A stretch of 33,684 nucleotides of DNA from Chitinophagaceae bacterium (GCA_947381435.1 CANCVE010000042.1:1-33684), one strand, 5' to 3'; positions 26,833 through 33,684 are shown, numbered from the stretch's first letter. The notes: generated by a model not told the origin, from the sequence alone. Numbers and translations are program-made.

Positions 26833-27201
26833 ATGAAAGAGGTAATGATTAATTGGTTGAATAATATTCAAAGAATTGATGGAATTCCACCAAAAGAAGT
26901 AATTGCTTTTAATTTTGATCTATTCGAAAGCACAGCTGGATTTATGATGTATTTAGTTGGTGGATTTGAATATAGCGAAGAAAATGACGATTGGGCTTGT
27001 ATTAAAATGCCAACTTTAGAGCATAGATATTTATTGCTACCTCATTATATACAATCACAAACTTGGGAATTAGTATTAGGACAATGTGTGACTAACCTTA
27101 AAGAACTAGAATTAGAAGGAAAACTAAATCTACCTTTATTTGAGAGTGTCATTGCCATTACAACTGGATTTGACGAAGGGGATTTAATTAAAATCAGATA
27201 G
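26833..27201 (+). CDS. Uncharacterised small acidic protein
   Basis: A 122-residue soluble protein that I cannot place with certainty. It opens MKEVMINWLNNIQ, has a phrase AFNFDLFESTAGFMMYLVGG (two beta strands split by a turn), an acidic loop EENDDWAC and ends AITTGFDEGDLIKIR. The compact alpha/beta, acidic character and the setting beside a toxin-antitoxin pair bring immunity-type proteins to mind, but no adjacent toxin with a matching architecture is present, so this is a weak guess. A long AT-rich leader separates it from 21-bp array B. Confidence 0.65.
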   Translation: MKEVMINWLNNIQRIDGIPPKEVIAFNFDLFESTAGFMMYLVGGFEYSEENDDWACIKMPTLEHRYLLLPHYIQSQTWELVLGQCVTNLKELELEGKLNLPLFESVIAITTGFDEGDLIKIR

Positions 27202-27279
27202 TCCAAATGTTCGCGAACTTATACATATATATTAATTGAATCGCATCTCTATCCGCGGATAATAGAAGTATTTTAGAGA

Positions 27280-27537
27280 TTACTCGTAAACATCCTTTCT
27301 GTGGGCAATGGTTAATACATCTATTATTAAAAGGTTGTCAATGATTTCATAAATCACTCTATAATCACCAATTCTAATCCTATACCCTTCCCGCCCCTTT
27401 AATTTCTTTACACCATTAGGTTTGGGGTTGATTTCAAGTAGTTTAATCTGTTCAATAATTGGGAAGGCGATATTGTCAGAGAGTTTGTCTAACTGTTTTT
27501 GTGCTCTTTTGGATAAAACAATGGTGTAGTTAGACAT
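27280..27537 (-). CDS. RelE/ParE-family toxin
   Basis: An 85-residue toxin of the RelE/ParE fold. Typical features are an N-terminal strand-helix (YTIVLSKRAQKQLDKL), the conserved KKLKGREGYRIRIGDYRVIYEI region with arginines that serve ribosome-dependent mRNA cutting in RelE-type members, and the C-terminal strand LTIAHRKDVYE. Whether it attacks ribosome-bound mRNA or gyrase cannot be told; the HRKDVY ending is like RelE/StbE proteins. It overlaps the antitoxin gene by 8 bp, indicating translational coupling, with the antitoxin first. Confidence 0.92.
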   Translation of the reverse strand: MSNYTIVLSKRAQKQLDKLSDNIAFPIIEQIKLLEINPKPNGVKKLKGREGYRIRIGDYRVIYEIIDNLLIIDVLTIAHRKDVYE

Positions 27538-27736
27538 TGTTTGATTTTGATTTCCTGATTTTTATATAATCATCCATTGTAATGCGGCTGCCATCATCTT
27601 CTCTTTTAACCTTGTCAAATTCCTTCACATCGTCCAAATCCTCTAATTCTTCAATAAGTTTATTGTATTCTTTGATGGGCAAAACAACAGCAAGTTTCTT
27701 TCCTGTGTTGTCTGTTATAAATTGTGGAGTAGGCAT
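27530..27736 (-). CDS. Type II antitoxin paired with RelE
   Basis: A 68-residue protein directly upstream of and overlapping the toxin. The N-terminal half (QFITDNTGKKLAVVLPIKEYNKLIEEL, seen as FITDNTGKKLAVVLP then KEYNKLIEEL) has the strand and helix of Phd/YefM-like DNA-binding antitoxins; the acidic, disordered C-terminal half (DLDDVKEFDKVKREDDGS) should wrap the toxin. It is expected to repress its own promoter, which would lie in the 112-bp gap before uvrB, where an inverted pair of 7-bp arrays is found. Confidence 0.88.
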   Translation of the reverse strand: MPTPQFITDNTGKKLAVVLPIKEYNKLIEELEDLDDVKEFDKVKREDDGSRITMDDYIKIRKSKSNNV

Positions 27737-27767
27737 AACATTTATTTATTTCATCAAAGATAGGAAA

Positions 27768-27838
27768 CAGTGAGCAGTAAACATTTAGCAGTTATTAATC
27801 CCAAACTGTTTACTGATTACTATTAACTGATAACTGTA
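27768..27838. repeat. Inverted pair of 7-bp arrays, ACAGTNA family, copy 4
   Basis: Left arm: ACAGTGA, GCAGTAA, ACATTTA, GCAGTTA (27768-27795). Right arm, opposite orientation: AAACTGT, TTACTGA, TTACTAT, TAACTGA, TAACTGT (27804-27838). The arms face each other across 8 bases, so a large imperfect hairpin can form. It occupies the divergent promoter region between the antitoxin and uvrB, ending 10 bp before the uvrB start. Confidence 0.85.
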
Positions 27839-27848
27839 CTTTTGCTCT

Positions 27849-29885
27849 ATGTCGTCATTTCAGTTATATGCACCTTACGAGCCTTCAGGCGATCAGCCTA
27901 CCGCCATCAAACAATTAGTTAGAGGAATTGAAGAGGGAGAAAGATTTCAGACTTTATTGGGGGTAACCGGTAGTGGTAAAACCTTTACCATGGCAAATAT
28001 CATTGCCGCAACCCAACGACCTACGTTGGTACTCACCCATAACAAAACATTGGTGGCGCAGTTGTATGGAGAGTTCAAGCAGTTTTTCCCCGATAATGCA
28101 GTGGGCTACTTTGTAAGTTACTACGATTATTATCAGCCTGAGGCTTACATGCCCGTCAGCAATACCTATATAGAAAAGGATTTAAGCATCAATGAAGAAC
28201 TAGATAAACTGCGCTTGCAAGCTACTAGCGAACTGCTAAGTGGTCGCCGTGATATTGTAGTGGTGGCTAGTGTAAGTTGCATTTATGGTATGGGCAACCC
28301 TACTGAGTTTGCCAATGGTGTGGTGCGGATTCATAAGGGGCAAGTGATTTCAAGACAGGGATTCTTGCATGCCTTGGTTAATAGTTTGTATCAACGAAGT
28401 CAGGGAGAATTTGGTAGAGGAACTTTTAGGGTAAAGGGCGATACGGTGGATATTAACCTTCCTTATCTGGATATTGCCTATCGTGTTACCTTCTTCGGCG
28501 ATGAGATAGAAGAGATAGAAAGCCTGGAAAAGGAGACTAGCAAGCGTATTGGCGTATTGGAGAATGCGGCTATTTTTCCGGCTAATCTATATCTCGCTCC
28601 AAAGGATATTATGGTGCAGGTGATGAATGAGATTCAGGATGAGATGATGGCGCAGGTGGAATACTTTAAACAGGTAGGCAAGAAAGAAGAGGCGCAACGG
28701 GTGAAGGAAAGGGTGGAATATGATTTGGAAATGATTAGGGAACTGGGCTATTGCACTGGCATAGAAAACTATTCTCGCTTCTTTGATAGGCGCGAACCAG
28801 GTACTCGCCCTTTCTGCTTGTTAGACTATTTTCCTAAGGATTTTATTTGTTTGATAGATGAAAGTCACCAGACCATTCCACAGATTTCTGGTATGTATGG
28901 TGGCGATAGAAGTAGAAAGATGGTGTTAGTAGATTATGGTTTCCGCTTGCCTAGTGCCATGGATAACCGCCCGTTGAACTTTAATGAGTTTGAGAACCTA
29001 ATAGGACAAACCATTTTTGTGAGTGCTACCCCAGGCGAATATGAACTGCAACAAACTGGTGGTGTAGTAGTAGAACAGGTAGTAAGACCTACGGGATTAA
29101 TTGAACCACCGATAGAAGTTCGTCCATCGGTAAATCAGATAGATGATTTATTGGATGAGATTGATAAAACAGTAAAGAAAGGCGACCGTGTGCTGGTTAC
29201 CACCCTTACCAAAAGGATGGCAGAAGAGATGGACAAATACTTGGGAAGGATAAACATAAAATCGAAATACATACACAGCGATGTGGATACGTTAGAAAGG
29301 ATTGAGATATTGCGTTCTCTTCGCTTGGGCGAGATAAATGTATTGGTTGGTGTGAATCTATTGAGGGAAGGATTGGACTTACCCGAAGTTGCATTGGTGG
29401 CAATATTGGATGCAGATAAGGAAGGTTTTCTGCGTAATGAACGCTCGCTTACACAAACGGCAGGGCGTGCGGCGAGGAATGTAGATGGAAAGGTAATATT
29501 CTATGCCGACAAGATGACGATGAGTATGCAGCGCACCATTGACGAAACCAACCGCCGCCGCGAGAAACAAGTTGCTTACAACACATTGCACAACATTACC
29601 CCGACAACGGTAAACAAATCGATAGATCAGATAATGAAACAGACTTCTGTGCTGGACATTAAGGGATTTGATGAAAGCAAACCTTATGCAATAATGGGCG
29701 ATGCGCAACTGAACACCGCTGCCGAAGAACAAGTGAGCTACAAGACCATACCACAGATGGAAAAGGCAATTGCCCAAACCAAGAAGCTGATGGAAAAGGC
29801 CGCTAAAGACCTGAACTTTATGGAAGCCGCCACACTAAGAGATGAGATGTTTAGATTGCAGAAAGAGCTGGAGGGGATGAAGTAA
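27849..29885 (+). CDS. uvrB: Excinuclease ABC subunit B
   Basis: A 678-residue DNA-repair helicase-like protein of nucleotide excision repair; it receives damaged DNA from UvrA, verifies the lesion and recruits UvrC. Walker A is GVTGSGKT (38-45); the lesion-probing beta-hairpin region contains YYDYYQPEAYMP; motif II is DESH (337-340); motif VI includes QTAGRAARN. The C-terminal UVR domain (KDLNFMEAATLRDEMFRLQ) binds UvrC. Length is standard. The start at 27849 gives the usual N-terminus (FQLYAPYEPSGDQP). The divergent toxin-antitoxin gene pair and repeat hairpin upstream are unusual surroundings. No LexA box recognised. Confidence 0.98.
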   Translation: MSSFQLYAPYEPSGDQPTAIKQLVRGIEEGERFQTLLGVTGSGKTFTMANIIAATQRPTLVLTHNKTLVAQLYGEFKQFFPDNAVGYFVSYYDYYQPEAYMPVSNTYIEKDLSINEELDKLRLQATSELLSGRRDIVVVASVSCIYGMGNPTEFANGVVRIHKGQVISRQGFLHALVNSLYQRSQGEFGRGTFRVKGDTVDINLPYLDIAYRVTFFGDEIEEIESLEKETSKRIGVLENAAIFPANLYLAPKDIMVQVMNEIQDEMMAQVEYFKQVGKKEEAQRVKERVEYDLEMIRELGYCTGIENYSRFFDRREPGTRPFCLLDYFPKDFICLIDESHQTIPQISGMYGGDRSRKMVLVDYGFRLPSAMDNRPLNFNEFENLIGQTIFVSATPGEYELQQTGGVVVEQVVRPTGLIEPPIEVRPSVNQIDDLLDEIDKTVKKGDRVLVTTLTKRMAEEMDKYLGRINIKSKYIHSDVDTLERIEILRSLRLGEINVLVGVNLLREGLDLPEVALVAILDADKEGFLRNERSLTQTAGRAARNVDGKVIFYADKMTMSMQRTIDETNRRREKQVAYNTLHNITPTTVNKSIDQIMKQTSVLDIKGFDESKPYAIMGDAQLNTAAEEQVSYKTIPQMEKAIAQTKKLMEKAAKDLNFMEAATLRDEMFRLQKELEGMK

Positions 29886-29912
29886 TTGATAGGTTATAAA
29901 ACTATAATTAGA

Positions 29913-30848
29913 ATGCAGGTAATAATTGAAATAATAGCATTTATAGTCGTGATTTTGTTTTATTTATTTCGCTCGAAAAGAAACAATTCAATACAAACAA
30001 CAACCAAAAAATCACAGAACTCTTCAATAGAGCAAACTCGTTTAAGCTTTCTTTATTTAGGAGCAAAAGAAGGAACATATGATAAGAATGATTTTATTGA
30101 TGAAACAACTCAAAAATTCACTTTCCCTAGATACAATAAAAATTCAAAAAGGTTTCTAGTTCAAGTCAAAGACAGAACTAAATATGGTACTGGATTTAGA
30201 GAATACTTAGGAAAAGATTATAAGGATAAGATTGATTTCGCAACATTTGAAAAAGTTTTCATCTACCCAGAAATTGAAGTTGAATTATTTGATGATTTCT
30301 TAGAAAGGCTGAGTGTAAAGTATTTTGATAAAAGTGTCGGCAAGTTCGAAACTCTCAATTTATTCGACTTGTTTTATGAATTTTTAGATGAAGATGAGAG
30401 GGAGGGAGATGGGGAACTGATTTTAGATATTGGATATGCGAGAATGATAGAAGAATTAGGGATGTTAACTATTTCACAACCAAGTATACCTAAAGATATT
30501 TATTTGGGGGGTCTCCGGAAAAGTCAATTAATCCAATTATGTAGAGATTCTAATATAAAATTGCAACCAACTATTAAGTTATTAATTGAAACTTTGATGA
30601 ATGTCGATTTTCAAATACTAAACTGTACAGTTAAACCAACAAACAAATTAAAAGACTATTTTATTTATTTCGCTAAGATTTACATTGAAGAGGTAAAAAG
30701 AAATGCCGACCGATTTCATCCTTTATATATTAAAAGAATTATTGAAGAAGCTTCCATTTCTAATGACAGACTTTTGATAAGAAAATTTGCTCAAGCTGAA
30801 TTTGACTCTAAATATTGGATGGATAGATTAGAACAAAAAAAATATTAA
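29913..30848 (+). CDS. Uncharacterised N-terminally membrane-anchored protein
   Basis: A 311-residue protein with one N-terminal membrane helix (IIEIIAFIVVILFYLF, about residues 3-18) followed by a basic RSKRNN stop and a large cytoplasmic part. The frame is open back to a TTG right after the uvrB stop (29886), but the ATG at 29913 puts the helix at the N-terminus and is preferred. The soluble part is rich in charged residues; near its middle GLRKSQLIQLCRDSNIKLQ resembles the two-helix shape of a SAP motif, which would be unexpected beside a membrane anchor. I do not recognise the family. The gap to uvrB is only 27 bp, so co-transcription is likely. Confidence 0.7.
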   Translation: MQVIIEIIAFIVVILFYLFRSKRNNSIQTTTKKSQNSSIEQTRLSFLYLGAKEGTYDKNDFIDETTQKFTFPRYNKNSKRFLVQVKDRTKYGTGFREYLGKDYKDKIDFATFEKVFIYPEIEVELFDDFLERLSVKYFDKSVGKFETLNLFDLFYEFLDEDEREGDGELILDIGYARMIEELGMLTISQPSIPKDIYLGGLRKSQLIQLCRDSNIKLQPTIKLLIETLMNVDFQILNCTVKPTNKLKDYFIYFAKIYIEEVKRNADRFHPLYIKRIIEEASISNDRLLIRKFAQAEFDSKYWMDRLEQKKY

Positions 30849-30921
30849 TCAAAAAAATCATCCTCTTCAAAAATCATCAACTAACAATATACTCCTACCG
30901 TGTGTCAATGGGCTGATATTT

Positions 30922-30955
30922 AAGAAAGGTTTCGCTTTGAGCGAAGCCTTCTTTT
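30922..30955 (+). terminator. Intrinsic terminator-like hairpin
   Basis: AAGAAAGGTTTCGCT pairs with AGCGAAGCCTTCTT with few mismatches around a 3-base loop, followed by TTTTGTT. It lies 73 bp downstream of the unknown membrane-anchored gene and probably ends the uvrB transcript. Its core matches the hairpin at 5606. Confidence 0.6.
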
Positions 30956-31043
30956 GTTAAAACCCTTACTGTATATAGGCTTTACGGCATCTGTATCGTT
31001 TGTTATGTAGCTGTAACCAACCAAATTGGCAGCAAAAGTGTCA

Positions 31044-31275
31044 TTTCCTTACTCGGTTCTGTCGTTCCCTTGCCCGAATGAGCGTTAGAACCAAGCAAGG
31101 GAATGCTAGAACCAAGCAAGGGGATGCTGGAACCAAGCAAGGAAACTTTAGAACCAAGTAAGGGAATGACAGAACCAAGCAAGGAAATGCTAGAACCAAG
31201 TGAGGAAATGCTAGAACCAAGTGAGGAAACGACAGAACCAAGTGAGGAAACGACAGAACCAAGTGAGGGAATAAG
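31044..31275. repeat. 21-bp tandem array C (about 9 units) with an inverted copy at its left end
   Basis: Direct units start at 31088, 31109, 31130, 31151, 31172, 31193, 31214, 31235 and 31256 (last one short), with no indels among them. Core GAACCAAGCAAGGGAATG, followed by CTA or ACA. The left half carries CAAG in the first units and GTGAG in the later ones, a gradual drift along the array. At 31044-31073 the complement of about 1.4 units occurs (TTCCTTACTCGGTTCTGTCG), so the transcript could fold back on any unit. A minus-strand heptad ORF (LVLSFPH repeat) spans it, judged incidental. It is within the 538-bp gap before the MFS exporter; the rest of that gap holds the terminator at 30922 and the promoter element at 31343. 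Confidence 0.92.
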
Positions 31276-31342
31276 GTATTAACTCAAAATATAAATTAGG
31301 CAGGTATCAAGTTTAAATAACGTAAGATTTAACCGCGATATA

Positions 31343-31350
31343 TAAATTTG
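31343..31350 (+). promoter_or_regulatory. Bacteroidota -7 element before the MFS exporter
   Basis: TAAATTTG is a full match to TAnnTTTG, 36 bp upstream of the start codon at 31387, a normal leader length. A -33 TTTG at the right distance is not seen. Confidence 0.4.
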
Positions 31351-31386
31351 TAAAGTTAGATTTGGCTTAGTGGCGTAAAATAAAAT

Positions 31387-32604
31387 ATGAACAATACTTT
31401 TAGGGCATTCAGAAACAGGAATTATTCACTCTACTTTGCAGGGCAATCTATATCGCTCATCGGCACCTGGATGCAACGCACTGCTGTGGTTTGGGTAGTA
31501 TATACCATGACACACTCTACGTTTATGTTAGGTCTTTCTGTATTTGCGTCTCAGTTTCCATCGTTTATATTTTCATTGTATGGCGGCATACTCTCCGACA
31601 GGTATAACCGTTACAAAATATTACTTTTTACTCAAACAGCCTCCATGTTTCAGGCTATCCTTTTAACCATCCTAATATTATCAAAACATTACGAAGCTTG
31701 GGAAATACTTGCACTAAGTGCCATATTGGGAACCATAAATGCCTTCGATGTTCCTGCACGGCAACCATTAATTCATGAATTAATAAGCGATAAAGCAGAT
31801 ATTGCCAATGGACTTGCGCTCAACTTTTCGATGGTAAACTTGGCTAGGTTAGTAGGCCCGGCTTTATCTGGAATAGTGTTGGGAAAGTTCGGTGCAGGCA
31901 TTTGCTTTCTGATAAACGGCCTTAGCTTTATGGCGGTAATAGCTTCGCTGATGCTCATGAAGCTTCCCACCTTTAATCCAATAACCGAAAGAAAACACAT
32001 TTCAGCAGAGCTATTAGAAGGTTTCAATTACTTAAAAAACACCCCTACCCTACGTACCACTTTGTTGATTCTGCTATTAATGAGTTTACTAGTATTACCT
32101 TACGATACGCTGCTACCGGTATATGCAAAGGAAATCTTTAAAGGAGATGCGGCTACATTTGGCTACATCAGTAGTTTTATTGGCCTTGGGGCTATTGCAG
32201 GAAGCTTCTTCCTAGCTTCACTAAAGTCTGGACGTAACTTCAATAAGCTTTTGCTTTTTACAAATATTATTCTGGGCATTGCGCTCATCCTATTCTCTCA
32301 CTTAAGCATCTTTTGGCCTGCCATGTTATTTGCTTGTTTATCGGGCTTTGGGGCTATCTCTCAAAACACTATTTGCCTAACCATTGTGCAAGTTCACACC
32401 GATGCTAAAATGCGCGGACGAGTGATGAGCTATGTGGCAATGGCCTATTTTGGTATGCTGCCAATAGGTAGTTTAATTATTGGTTCTTTATCGCAAGAAA
32501 TTGGTGCACCAAATACTATCCTCTTTCAAGGTATCATTGCATTGGTTATAACAGGATTCTTTGCTAGATATTTAATTACCCATAACACTTCTCAACAAAA
32601 CTAA
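31387..32604 (+). CDS. MFS exporter (MFS_3 / enterobactin-exporter-like)
   Basis: A 405-residue major facilitator with about twelve helices. The N-terminus FRAFRNRNYSLYFAGQSISLIGTWMQ (here as FRAFRNRNY, then LYFAGQSISLIGTWMQ) and the LSDRYNRYKILLFTQ loop between helices 2 and 3 are typical of the MFS_3/EntS group, which exports siderophores, macrolides and other small molecules. A DVPARQPLIHELI phrase after helix 4 is another hallmark. The substrate cannot be predicted. It stands alone with its own promoter element. Confidence 0.9.
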   Translation: MNNTFRAFRNRNYSLYFAGQSISLIGTWMQRTAVVWVVYTMTHSTFMLGLSVFASQFPSFIFSLYGGILSDRYNRYKILLFTQTASMFQAILLTILILSKHYEAWEILALSAILGTINAFDVPARQPLIHELISDKADIANGLALNFSMVNLARLVGPALSGIVLGKFGAGICFLINGLSFMAVIASLMLMKLPTFNPITERKHISAELLEGFNYLKNTPTLRTTLLILLLMSLLVLPYDTLLPVYAKEIFKGDAATFGYISSFIGLGAIAGSFFLASLKSGRNFNKLLLFTNIILGIALILFSHLSIFWPAMLFACLSGFGAISQNTICLTIVQVHTDAKMRGRVMSYVAMAYFGMLPIGSLIIGSLSQEIGAPNTILFQGIIALVITGFFARYLITHNTSQQN

Positions 32605-32797
32605 TTAAACCCAAGTATAAAATAATTAGAATGATTGATTTCGTTGCTGATAAAGTATTTCAGCCTTGCATCTTTTGCAAATCAATTTCTGTTGAGGATA
32701 AATCCCAACTTCTATATTATTAATCAAATCATACTTCAATCAAGGAATCTAGTCTACATAAATTGAGCAAAATTCACTTCAATGCAGTCCCTTCATG
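32605..32797. other. Gene-free gap downstream of the MFS exporter
   Basis: AT-rich DNA between convergent genes. It includes a small hairpin GCTGA...TCAGC (32646-32664) whose sequence, CTGATAAAGTATTTCAG, is close to one unit of 21-bp array A. Nothing else is recognised. Confidence 0.4.
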
Positions 32798-32833
32798 ACT
32801 TTTGACTTTCGACTTATGACTTTCAACTTCTTA
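32798..32833. repeat. 7-bp tandem array, ACTTTCG family, copy 2
   Basis: Five units, ACTTTTG, ACTTTCG, ACTTATG, ACTTTCA and an 8-bp ACTTCTTA, ending two bases before the stop codon (32836) of the minus-strand lipoprotein gene. The position and orientation relative to the gene are the same as for the array at 50-106. Confidence 0.8.
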
Positions 32834-32835
32834 AA

Positions 32836-33189
32836 CTAGTCTGTAGTCTTGCCACCTTTATCATACCAAGCAATAATGGTATTAATATCGCTAGTAGAAA
32901 GGCTGCCTCCTTGTGGCATCTTATGTATAGTAAACGTAAATGGCCCAGCTACTGATTGTTTAATAATTGAATAACTAGCAGCAATAGATGAATCAGTATC
33001 AAAAGAAGTAGGTCTGCCAGACCAAGAACCAGTGCTACTATGACAACTAAGGCAGTTGTTCTGGATAATAGTTTTTACTGTAGGGAAATATTTCCCATTG
33101 GAAGTAGTGGAAGATGAAGAACTCTTATTGCATGCACTAATCAGTGCAAATGATAGTACCAATATTAACGAGCAAACAATATATTTCAT
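32836..33189 (-). CDS. Haem-binding cytochrome c-like lipoprotein
   Basis: A 117-residue exported lipoprotein. The signal peptide has a lipobox LISAC with Cys20 as the lipid-bearing residue. A Ser/Thr-rich linker precedes a single haem c site CLSCH (46-50). A later phrase HKMPQGG contains Met90, a plausible sixth haem ligand, and the C-terminal helix INTIIAWYDKGG is typical of small c-type domains seen in Bacteroidota, often annotated as planctomycete-type or DUF-type cytochrome c. Likely an electron carrier at the periplasmic side or outer membrane; partner unknown. Confidence 0.85.
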   Translation of the reverse strand: MKYIVCSLILVLSFALISACNKSSSSSTTSNGKYFPTVKTIIQNNCLSCHSSTGSWSGRPTSFDTDSSIAASYSIIKQSVAGPFTFTIHKMPQGGSLSTSDINTIIAWYDKGGKTTD

Positions 33190-33344
33190 ATACGCAGTAT
33201 TTATCTCTAGGTTTATTCTGCAATATTAATCAATAGAATTAAAGTACAAATTGTTACATGCTAATAAGCTGTTACGAACTAATTATCAGTACATTCATCT
33301 TTACATTTTACAAACTATCAACCAAATAAAAACCTTCTCTTGCC

Positions 33345-33352
33345 TACATTTG
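33345..33352 (+). promoter_or_regulatory. Bacteroidota -7 element before the HAD gene
   Basis: TACATTTG matches TAnnTTTG fully, 21 bp upstream of the ATG at 33374. AAAAGG at 33362-33367 is one of few Shine-Dalgarno-like sequences in the window. Confidence 0.45.
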
Positions 33353-33373
33353 CAGCTTACTAAAAGGTAAAAC

Positions 33374-33684
33374 ATGCCCCTGAACACCGTAATATTTGAT
33401 ATAGATGGATTATTGATAGATAGTGAACCTCTTTGGAATGAAGCTGCCACCGAGGTGTTTAAACATTATGGCATTACACTTACCGAACAGCAATATGTTA
33501 GCACTACAGGATTGCGTACCAAAGAGTTTGTGGACCAATGGTTTGGTTATTTTGGTGTATCGAAGGAGTTATCAGCCGAGGCAGAACACAATATAATTGA
33601 GACTGTATTAAAGAAAATAAGAGAAAGGGGTACTGTTATGAAAGGTGTTCAACACATTTTCAACTTCTTTCATGATAAAGGATT
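33374..33684 (+). CDS. HAD-superfamily phosphatase (HxpB/beta-phosphoglucomutase-like), partial
   Basis: The first 103 residues of a HAD-IA hydrolase, cut by the window edge. Motif I is FDIDGLLIDSEPLW, with nucleophile Asp9 and acid/base Asp11; the following all-helical cap (EVFKHYGITLTEQQY and the GLRTKEFVDQWF segment) resembles that of hexitol phosphatase B and sugar-phosphate phosphatases. It probably removes phosphate from a small sugar phosphate; the exact substrate cannot be read from this half. Motifs II to IV would lie beyond the window. Confidence 0.88.
   Translation, partial: MPLNTVIFDIDGLLIDSEPLWNEAATEVFKHYGITLTEQQYVSTTGLRTKEFVDQWFGYFGVSKELSAEAEHNIIETVLKKIRERGTVMKGVQHIFNFFHDKG

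Noticed and set aside
29886-29912. TTG start directly after the uvrB stop
   Set aside because: The ATG at 29913 places the membrane helix at the N-terminus, and the extra nine codons look like spacer.
31041-31262. Minus-strand protein of LVLSFPH heptads
   Set aside because: Same argument: a repeat by-product, with no conserved start region and an abrupt basic tail outside the array.
961-31275. Iterons of a plasmid replication origin
   Set aside because: The unit length (21 bp) fits iterons, but there are three unrelated families, no Rep gene and no clear DnaA boxes, and the setting is chromosomal (uvrB, purU).
1-33684. tRNA, rRNA or known riboswitch
   Set aside because: Gaps were read on both strands and no cloverleaf with a T-loop GTTCAAATC-type signature or conserved riboswitch core was seen; small tRNA genes could still be missed by eye.

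Overview
The window looks like a chromosomal segment from a low-GC member of the phylum Bacteroidota, most likely near the Chitinophagaceae. Two giant secreted proteins end in a type A sorting domain of the type IX secretion system (T9SS), and there is a small PIDGG-tail protein beside an exosortase. Genes lack clear Shine-Dalgarno sites, and a few starts are preceded by the Bacteroidota -7 element TAnnTTTG. I see no tRNA, rRNA, transposase, phage gene or CRISPR array. These are judgements from reading; no database search was run.

Layout. Positions 1-780 hold an uncharacterised protein on the minus strand. Positions 781-1686 are gene-free and hold a 21-bp tandem array and a MITE-like nested inverted repeat. 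Positions 1687-6050 hold a one-polypeptide type IIG restriction-modification enzyme and a small unknown protein. Positions 6279-9625 (minus) hold a VOC protein, a SRAP/YedK-type abasic-site protein, a secreted GH28 pectinase and a YgjV-like membrane protein. A choice-of-anchor-A T9SS giant follows (9896-13840, plus). Then comes a minus-strand cluster read from 21182 down to 14228: an 1852-residue IPT/TIG-repeat T9SS protein, an 88-residue PIDGG-tail protein, an intergenic terminator, an exosortase and a four-helix membrane protein. Next are purU, a secreted GH2 beta-mannosidase convergent with an MFS transporter, an unknown acidic protein, a RelE/ParE toxin with its antitoxin, uvrB, an unknown membrane-anchored protein, a second MFS exporter, a haem-binding lipoprotein and the start of a HAD phosphatase that runs off the window.

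Functional themes. The cell-surface theme is strongest: two T9SS giants, plus a compact exosortase module that appears to share a transcript with one of them. Secreted GH28 and GH2 enzymes and an MFS carrier suggest plant-polysaccharide use, but they do not form a PUL (no SusC/SusD pair). Genome maintenance and defence are represented by UvrB, SRAP, the type IIG enzyme and the toxin-antitoxin pair.

The least expected structure is in the intergenic DNA. Three tandem arrays of unrelated sequence all keep a 21-bp period with almost no indels. Two further families of 7-bp arrays sit at gene edges, in four cases touching or lying within about 3 bp of stop codons. One 21-bp array carries an inverted copy of its own unit. 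I could not assign these to a named repeat class.
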